The notes under the pieces were generated by a model, which was given only the letters and a program-made list of their open reading frames with translations, ran no database searches and was not told the origin of the DNA. 5,365 nt of DNA from Nitrososphaerota archaeon (lineage in GTDB: Archaea > Thermoproteota > Nitrososphaeria > Nitrososphaerales > Nitrosopumilaceae). Made by a program: the position numbers and the translations under genes. Shown here piece by piece: positions 1 to 4,004 of the stretch. The DNA is taken from assembly GCA_016200035.1 (NCBI GenBank), contig JACQFM010000066.1, positions 1 through 5,365 on the forward strand, read 5' to 3'. Position 1 is the stretch's first letter; each line of letters begins with the position of its first letter.

Positions 1-1
1 A

Positions 2-1330
2 ATTTATCATACTGTGGAAAGCTATGGAGACAAGGCTGGAAATGTATACCATCATCAATATGTCAGGTCACACATAGATGAAGGAAGGAGTTTTGTTACC
101 AGCTCAACAGAAAAATACGATATTATTTACATTCCCTTTGTAGATACCTGGGCTTCGGTCTCTTCGGGAGGTCTGAGTGTTTCAGAAAATTTTCTGTATA
201 CAATGGAAGGATTTCAGCAGTATTATGATCACTTGACAGACAACGGAAAGATCATAGCAGTACGATGGCTGATTGACTCTCCAAGATTTGTTTCTACCTT
301 CATGCAGTTAATTGAGAAAAATGGCGTACCACAAACCGAAGTCTACAAGCATCTCATTATAGCAACAACAAATTCCTATGAGAAGGATCCTAGTGTCACG
401 ATGGTGATTTTCTCAAAGGCTCCGTTTACTGATAATGAAATAAAATTCTTGTCTGATTCGTTTGCCCAAAAGGGTTACAAACCAATCTTGATTCCTGCTC
501 AGACAGCCATTGAGCCATATCCAGCCCTTCTAAATGGCAAAATAAAACTTGAGCAGTTTTATGATTTGTATTCCACAAAGGTATACCCTGTAACTGATGA
601 TAATCCATTCTTCTTGTCATTTGAGAAGCCCCTCCCTATAATTTTGGAGGGATTACTGTACGGCAGTCTTGTGATAGTTGCTACGTTTCTAGTCATACCA
701 CTTACATGGATTAGAAAGTCCAAACCTGAAAAGAACGAACTTCGCCTTGCAAGCATAGTACCATATTTTGCTTCTCTTGGAATGGGCTTTATCTTGATTG
801 AACTTTCCCTTATGCAAAAACTAATACTTTTGCTTGGCAACCCTACGACGACTCTGGCAATATTGCTGTTCACTTTGCTTGTGTCAAGTGGGACTGGTAG
901 TCTATTTAGCTCAAGAATAATGAAAAGCAACTCAAAGAATTTAGTCTTTGTAATAGCTGGTATAGCAGCTCTTGGTATATTTTATGCAACTTCTTTGGCA
1001 CCAATGATTTATTCTGTAATCGCTCAGCCTTTTGAGATCAAAGCTGTTTTTGCAGTAGGATTCCTTGCGCCAATTGGATTTTTGACGGGAATGCCAATGC
1101 CTACGGGAATGCGTCTAGTAAAATCACATAGCCCCATATACGTGCCTTGGATGTGGGCAGTCAATGGAGCGTTTTCGGTACTTGGTGCAGTTCTGTCAGT
1201 TACAATCGCTATACTAGTTGGTGCATCTTGGGCGCTGGTGTTAGGAATTGTGACTTACTTCATAGCGCTTGGAATATCGTTTAGTTGGAAGAAAAAGCCT
1301 ATTTCAGAACTAAAGCCTGCTGAATGCTAA
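2..1330 (+). CDS. Membrane-bound spermidine-synthase-like protein, C-terminal part (left end cut by window)
   Basis: The frame is open to the left edge, so the start is outside; the GTG at 14 is not a credible start because in-frame codons continue before it. About 442 residues are visible. Numbering from that GTG, residues 35-85 are the end of a SAM-type Rossmann fold: YDIIYIPFVDT, then SENFLYTMEGF and an NGKIIAVRW strand, the pattern of the spermidine-synthase-like family. TDDNPFF at 194-200 is another family motif. From about 207 to 424 there are six or seven hydrophobic segments, including the family signatures GMGFILIELSLMQ, SSGTGSL, GFLTGMPMPTGMR and WMWAVNGAFSVLG. The Asp that acts as general base in true aminopropyltransferases aligns with Pro41, so polyamine synthesis is doubtful; this subgroup has no function known to me. 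Probably an integral membrane protein with a cytosolic Rossmann domain. Family assignment is secure, activity is not. Confidence 0.85.
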   Translation: MYHTVESYGDKAGNVYHHQYVRSHIDEGRSFVTSSTEKYDIIYIPFVDTWASVSSGGLSVSENFLYTMEGFQQYYDHLTDNGKIIAVRWLIDSPRFVSTFMQLIEKNGVPQTEVYKHLIIATTNSYEKDPSVTMVIFSKAPFTDNEIKFLSDSFAQKGYKPILIPAQTAIEPYPALLNGKIKLEQFYDLYSTKVYPVTDDNPFFLSFEKPLPIILEGLLYGSLVIVATFLVIPLTWIRKSKPEKNELRLASIVPYFASLGMGFILIELSLMQKLILLLGNPTTTLAILLFTLLVSSGTGSLFSSRIMKSNSKNLVFVIAGIAALGIFYATSLAPMIYSVIAQPFEIKAVFAVGFLAPIGFLTGMPMPTGMRLVKSHSPIYVPWMWAVNGAFSVLGAVLSVTIAILVGASWALVLGIVTYFIALGISFSWKKKPISELKPAEC

Positions 1331-1414
1331 AACTGTACAATTATAGAAATTCGAGCCTTTGAAAGAATTCCTCAAAATTACAAGTTAGCTAAACCTACTC
1401 CGCTGTACTACTCT

Positions 1415-1433
1415 GAATTGATGCAGAATTGAT
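1415..1433 (+). repeat. Direct repeat GAATTGAT x2 in the TFB promoter region
   Basis: GAATTGAT occurs at 1415-1422 and again at 1426-1433, an 11-bp period, so both copies face nearly the same side of the helix. The second copy runs into the proposed TATA-like element. It could be a binding site for a regulator, or chance in an AT-rich stretch. Only the repeat itself is seen; function is inference. Confidence 0.45.
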
Positions 1434-1440
1434 AATTAAC
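1423..1440 (+). promoter_or_regulatory. Candidate BRE/TATA element for the TFB gene
   Basis: A purine-rich GCAGAA (possible BRE) is followed by the AT-rich TTGATAATTAAC. The usual archaeal spacing would put transcription start near 1460, giving a leader of about ten bases before the ATG at 1471. A second AT-rich block, CATATTAT repeated in tandem at 1452-1467 and followed by ATA, lies too close to the ATG to be the TATA box for this start. No Shine-Dalgarno site is visible. Confidence 0.35.
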
Positions 1441-1470
1441 CGAAGTGACATCATATTATCATATTATATA

Positions 1471-2385
1471 ATGTCTGAGGAGATATTCAAAAAGTGTAAG
1501 GAAGTCAAATGTGTCATGGGACCCCTAATAACTGATAATTTCTCAGGAGAGGTCTTGTGTGGAAGTTGTGGTCTAGTCTTGATTGATAAAGTAGAAGATT
1601 CTGGTTCAGAAGCTAGAATCCATGATATGGAAGAATATATGACTAAGTCTAGGACTGGAACAAAGATATCGCTGGCAATGTACGACATGGGACTGCCCAC
1701 AGTTATCAGCTCTGAAGGTAAAGATGCGCTAGGAAATTTCTTGTCAGGAGATGCCAAAAACACATTTCATCGGTTAAGAATCTGGGATAAACGAAGCAAA
1801 TCTGGCTCAAAGGATCGAACCTTAAAGTCTGCATTTGTTCTTCTTGATGCGATGAAAACCAAACTTGCTATACCAGATACCGTGATAGAAAAAACCGCAT
1901 ATATCTATAGAAAAGCTTTGAATAGAAAAATATCAAAAGGAAGGAGTATTACCAGCTTGATCTGTGCATCACTTTATGCAGCTTGTAGAGAAACAGACAC
2001 ACCAAGAACCTTGCATGATATTGCAAATGCGGCAAATATAAACAAGAAAATTCTTTCACGAAGCTATAGGAATTTAATCAAAGCCTTGGATCTAAAGTTA
2101 GAGCCATTTGATTCATCAGAATTTATCACAAGAATATCTGGACAGGCCGGAATCAGTGAGAAGACAAGAAGGGATGCTTTAAACATATTATCAAAGGCTA
2201 TGGAAAAGGAAATTTCTGCAGGGAAAAACCCGTTAGGATTAGCAGCAGCTGCTCTTTACATATCTTGCCTGATAAACCATGAGAAAAAAAATCAAGAAGC
2301 CATAGCAAGAGCTGCTGGTATTACTGCTGTTACAATAAGAAACAGAAGTATCTCTCTCAGAAAAGAGTTGGGCATAAAGGTATGA
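1471..2385 (+). CDS. tfb: Transcription initiation factor B (archaeal TFIIB), divergent paralogue
   Basis: TFB binds TBP-TATA DNA and recruits RNA polymerase. At 304 residues the length is normal. Residues 9-33 are the N-terminal zinc ribbon, with C30 and C33 in a normal CxxC and C9 and C14 forming an unusual Cx4C. Residues 45-51 read GSEARIH where the B-reader usually reads GPEWRAF, so the Trp is missing. YDMGLPTVI (71-79) and RLRIWDKRS (101-109) belong to the conserved linker. Cyclin repeat 1 spans about 115-205, with IYRKAL, GRSITS, LYAACRETDTPRTL and SRSYRNL. Repeat 2 spans about 215-302, with GKNPLGLAAAALYISC and the recognition helix TAVTIRNR. The ATG at 1471 is preferred over an upstream TTG at 1429, which would add residues unlike the family and lie inside the promoter. 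The gene is monocistronic, convergent with the small gene at 2451-2582. Thaumarchaea commonly carry several TFB copies; this is probably a specialised one. Confidence 0.93.
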   Translation: MSEEIFKKCKEVKCVMGPLITDNFSGEVLCGSCGLVLIDKVEDSGSEARIHDMEEYMTKSRTGTKISLAMYDMGLPTVISSEGKDALGNFLSGDAKNTFHRLRIWDKRSKSGSKDRTLKSAFVLLDAMKTKLAIPDTVIEKTAYIYRKALNRKISKGRSITSLICASLYAACRETDTPRTLHDIANAANINKKILSRSYRNLIKALDLKLEPFDSSEFITRISGQAGISEKTRRDALNILSKAMEKEISAGKNPLGLAAAALYISCLINHEKKNQEAIARAAGITAVTIRNRSISLRKELGIKV

Positions 2386-2413
2386 TGAAGCCTTTGAATA
2401 CTAGATTATTGGG

Positions 2414-2435
2414 TTCAGACCTGTGAGAATCTGAA
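2414..2435 (+). terminator. Weak hairpin downstream of TFB
   Basis: TTCAGA (2414-2419) and TCTGAA (2430-2435) can pair as a six-base stem with a ten-base loop, 29 bases after the TFB stop and inside the convergent gap. An AT-rich run follows. Archaeal termination relies mainly on T-runs rather than hairpins, so the role is tentative. Confidence 0.3.
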
Positions 2436-2437
2436 TT

Positions 2438-2444
2438 AAAAAAA
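2438..2444 (-). terminator. T-run terminator of the 43-residue zinc-ribbon gene
   Basis: Read on the minus strand, seven T residues lie six bases after the TAA at 2451-2453, flanked by AT-rich sequence. This fits the T-rich terminators typical of archaea and supports the reality of the small minus-strand gene. Confidence 0.5.
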
Positions 2445-2450
2445 TTGAAT

Positions 2451-2582
2451 TTAGTGATGTGAATGTCCACAGCCACAAGAGTCGTGGCCTTCTGTTTCAT
2501 GTGAACTTTTTTCCATACATCTAGAACATTTGTCTGAACCTGTAGGTGAAAAGAACCCGATTCCACATGACACACATTTCAT
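2451..2582 (-). CDS. Small Cys/His-rich zinc-ribbon protein (43 residues)
   Basis: An ATG at 2582-2580 opens a 43-codon frame ending in TAA at 2451. The protein has CVSC at residues 3-6 and CSRC at 19-22, a classic two-knuckle zinc ribbon with a 12-residue span between. An acidic and His-containing linker follows, then the tail CGCGHSHH (36-43), itself a likely metal-binding cluster. Six Cys and five His in 43 residues is far above chance. It is soluble, with no signal peptide. A longer minus-strand open frame (2357-2575) overlaps it in another phase but has no recognisable features. A TATA-like AT box lies about 34 bases upstream, giving a nearly leaderless transcript, and a T-run follows the stop. 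The role is unknown; zinc or copper binding, or a small transcription-linked ribbon, are possible. The metal-ligand pattern is seen; function is inference. Confidence 0.75.
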   Translation of the reverse strand: MKCVSCGIGFFSPTGSDKCSRCMEKSSHETEGHDSCGCGHSHH

Positions 2583-2610
2583 ACTTGGCATGCAAGAACT
2601 AACTAATGCC

Positions 2611-2620
2611 AGTATTTATT
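2611..2620 (-). promoter_or_regulatory. TATA-like box for the zinc-ribbon gene
   Basis: On the minus strand this reads AATAAATACT, centred about 34 bases before the ATG at 2582. With a normal 25-27 base TATA-to-start distance, transcription would begin roughly 7-10 bases before the ATG, the short-leader arrangement common in archaea. No ribosome binding site is visible. Confidence 0.4.
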
Positions 2621-2742
2621 GATACGGCCTTTGGGGATGATACAATAACCTGACTGTTGCCTGCGAAATTGGATCTAAAATAGTCTAATGTTGTTGGTCT
2701 GTTTCTTGAACTCTGATCATTTCACACGTAGATGTTAAGCAG

Positions 2743-2982
2743 ATGATATCATTTGAAATAGTCATGAAAATATGGTTGGCTTTTCTCTTGTCAGTAATAC
2801 TCTTATTTCTTCTAGGTTTGACAGTCACATCACACCTTTACGAATTGGAACATCTATCCAACAAAAGTGGTAACTATGTTTCTGCATTTATGGCCGGCTT
2901 TATCGCACCTCTGACTGCACTCTCAGTTGGCCTTTTGATACTTTGGAGCAGGTACTTCAAACAGAGACATGTAATGAGATGA
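2743..2982 (+). CDS. Small membrane protein with two transmembrane segments
   Basis: A 79-residue protein that I do not recognise. Residues 9-30 (IWLAFLLSVILLFLLGLTVT) and about 46-68 (VSAFMAGFIAPLTALSVGLLIL) are strong membrane spans joined by a polar loop, SHLYELEHLSNKSGNY. The C-terminus RYFKQRHVMR is basic, which by the positive-inside rule puts both ends in the cytoplasm and the loop outside. The start may be the ATG at 2743 or the one at 2764 (MKIWLAF); the latter leaves a compact helix with a single preceding Lys. An AT-rich TCTAAAATAG at 2674-2683 is a possible TATA box but would imply a leader of roughly 40 bases or more. It is divergent from the zinc-ribbon gene across 160 bases. 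Two well-formed hydrophobic helices make coding likely; no function can be assigned. Confidence 0.6.
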   Translation: MISFEIVMKIWLAFLLSVILLFLLGLTVTSHLYELEHLSNKSGNYVSAFMAGFIAPLTALSVGLLILWSRYFKQRHVMR

Positions 2983-3020
2983 ATCAAGATGGTACCCTAG
3001 TCCCATCAATGAAGTGGAAC

Positions 3021-3032
3021 GTTAAAGGTTAA
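3021..3032 (+). promoter_or_regulatory. Candidate TATA-like element of the peptidase gene
   Basis: GTTAAAGGTTAA contains GTTAA twice with a two-base gap. At the usual spacing it would place transcription start near 3050, inside the inverted repeat at 3033-3060 and about ten bases before the ATG. It is a poor match to a strong TATA box, so the call is tentative. Confidence 0.25.
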
Positions 3033-3060
3033 TGTTGCTAGAGTTACAAATGTAGCAACA
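3033..3060. promoter_or_regulatory. Perfect 8-bp inverted repeat before the peptidase start (candidate operator)
   Basis: TGTTGCTA at 3033-3040 and TAGCAACA at 3053-3060 are exact reverse complements, separated by 12 bases. Arm centres are 20 bp apart, close to two helical turns, which suits a dimeric repressor. The right arm ends one base before the ATG at 3062, so occupancy would cover the likely transcription start. As RNA it could instead form a stem-loop next to the start codon. Confidence 0.5.
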
Positions 3061-3061
3061 A

Positions 3062-3421
3062 ATGACTGAGATAGATGATCTGACAAAGGCGCAAATCGTT
3101 AGGATGATTCTTGAAAAACAAACTGAAGGGGCACTAGAAAGACTAAGCGAGTTTTACCATGTTACTCCTCCCCAAATAGTTGTTGGAACCATAAAAAGAA
3201 AAAGAAGAACTGTATACGCTCTTTATATTCCAAAAGAAAGAAAAATTTACGCTCTAAACTCTGATATATTCTTCAATCCTTTTGTAGTTTTGCACGAGTA
3301 CTACCATCATATACGATCAAGGCTTGGGGTGCATCGTGGTTCAGAAAGAAACGCAAACAAGTTTGCCCAAGAATTTATCGACGCTTATAAGAAAATTGTA
3401 AGAATGGCTGATCGAACCTAA
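3062..3421 (+). CDS. Minimal ImmA/IrrE-like zinc metallopeptidase
   Basis: A 119-residue protein whose core fits the ImmA/IrrE (DUF955) peptidase family. VVLHEYYHH gives the HExxH zinc site (H78, E79, H82). E95 in GSERNANKFAQEF matches the third ligand in the family's E-x-x-A-N-x-F-A helix. The preceding RRTVYALYIPKERKIYAL (48-65) is the usual beta-hairpin before the active helix, and LSEFYHVTPPQIVVG (28-42) is the family's N-terminal substrate-side region. Known relatives cleave repressors of mobile elements or DNA-damage genes, often with an N-terminal or partner helix-turn-helix; none is fused here and no XRE-type repressor gene is adjacent. The start is firm, since an in-frame TAG lies at 3053-3055. 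A candidate operator overlaps the promoter. Target unknown. SprT-like or other short zincins are less likely alternatives. Confidence 0.75.
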   Translation: MTEIDDLTKAQIVRMILEKQTEGALERLSEFYHVTPPQIVVGTIKRKRRTVYALYIPKERKIYALNSDIFFNPFVVLHEYYHHIRSRLGVHRGSERNANKFAQEFIDAYKKIVRMADRT

Positions 3422-3489
3422 TCTCTATGAATTAGAATCAATTTCTGCGGTGAAAAATCATCGACTAATTCTATACAAATTTTTGCAAC
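3422..3489. terminator. Convergent gap with T-runs on both strands
   Basis: This 68-base gap separates two convergent genes. T5 at 3480-3484 serves the plus strand and an A-run at 3453-3457 gives T5 on the minus strand. GAATTAG (3429-3435) and CTAATTC (3465-3471) are inverted repeats with a 29-base spacer, a weak stem at best. A bidirectional termination zone is plausible. Confidence 0.35.
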
Positions 3490-3849
3490 TTACTTTATGC
3501 GCCCGTAAATGTTTTCAAACTCTTTGCATAGATTGAAAGCAATATTTTGTATGTGGGAAATTTCTGATACCGTTTTTTTACCTCTAGCTACAGACCTCAT
3601 TATTGTCATACATTTTTGGGTTTGATTTGGATTTGGAGAATTTGAGCTGCTCCAAATGTTAAAACACTCATTAAAATCAAGACAGAACCTGAGTATAATC
3701 ACCTCCCAATCTTCAGAAGTAAGGGGAATGCCAGTTGAATTTGCGAGTTCTCTAAACTCGTTGCGTCTGTCTCTGAGAAGTAAATTAAGGGCATTCCGTG
3801 CTCTTTTTTCCTCAAAGCCACAAGCCACTAATAGCCCAAGACGATTCAT
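3490..3849 (-). CDS. Hypothetical protein, 119 residues, unrecognised
   Basis: I do not recognise this protein. The ATG at 3849 is the first usable start after an in-frame TAG at 3888-3886. The N-terminal 35 residues are basic and amphipathic (EEKRARNALNLLL, RDRRNEFRELA), followed by a probable helix with EDWEVIILRFCLDFNECFNIW (46-66), split here by nothing hydrophobic enough to be a membrane span. A polar Ser/Asn/Pro linker SSSNSPNPNQTQ (67-78) leads to a last helical part, MTIMRSVARGKKTVSEISHI. Four Cys residues are not in a metal-binding pattern. It is probably soluble and helical, perhaps nucleic-acid or protein binding because of the basic patches, but that is a guess. It is convergent with the peptidase, and its own TATA-like AT box lies upstream. 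A shorter plus-strand frame (3656-3889) overlaps it and looks like a shadow. Confidence 0.6.
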   Translation of the reverse strand: MNRLGLLVACGFEEKRARNALNLLLRDRRNEFRELANSTGIPLTSEDWEVIILRFCLDFNECFNIWSSSNSPNPNQTQKCMTIMRSVARGKKTVSEISHIQNIAFNLCKEFENIYGRIK

Positions 3850-3886
3850 AGAGTTATCTTCTTTATCAAATCTAAAAAAGGATACC

Positions 3887-3896
3887 TAAATTATTA
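3887..3896 (-). promoter_or_regulatory. Possible TATA box of the 119-residue minus-strand gene
   Basis: On the minus strand this reads TAATAATTTA, centred about 42 bases before the ATG at 3849, which would give a leader of some 15-17 bases. It is one of two AT-rich candidates here (the other at 3863-3877 is too close for a leadered start). Confidence 0.3.
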
Positions 3897-3987
3897 AGTC
3901 TGGTTTTTAGAAGTGCTCTTTGTCCATTTTCTATTGTGTGATAAGTAAGGAGCTGGTAGTAGTAAGACTAAAGATCTCACGGTTTCT

Positions 3988-4004
3988 AGGGTAACAAATA
4001 CCCT
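3988..4004 (-). terminator. Hairpin at the end of the amine oxidase gene
   Basis: AGGGTA (3988-3993) and TACCCT (3999-4004) form a perfect six-base stem with a five-base loop. It overlaps the final base of the amine oxidase stop codon. No T-run follows directly on the minus strand, so it may protect the transcript's 3' end rather than terminate it. Confidence 0.4.

Noticed and set aside
426..930. Two minus-strand open frames
   Set aside because: Both lie antisense to the strongly family-matched membrane protein gene and show no domain features.
1429..1470. TTG start adding 14 residues to TFB
   Set aside because: The extra residues are unlike TFB N-termini and cover the likely promoter; the ATG at 1471 gives the normal length.
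1464..1763. 99-codon minus-strand open frame
   Set aside because: Antisense to the conserved TFB N-terminus; no recognisable features.
2411..2421. GGGTTCAGACC resembling a tRNA T-arm
   Set aside because: No acceptor stem, D-arm or anticodon arm can be built around it on either strand.
2357..2575. 72-codon open frame on the minus strand
   Set aside because: It overlaps the 43-residue Cys/His-rich gene in another phase and runs into the TFB end; its product has no motif, and the metal-ligand pattern is in the other frame.
3656..3889. 77-codon open frame on the plus strand
   Set aside because: Antisense to the longer 119-residue gene; Ser/Arg/Leu-rich composition is typical of a shadow frame and its end overlaps that gene's promoter.
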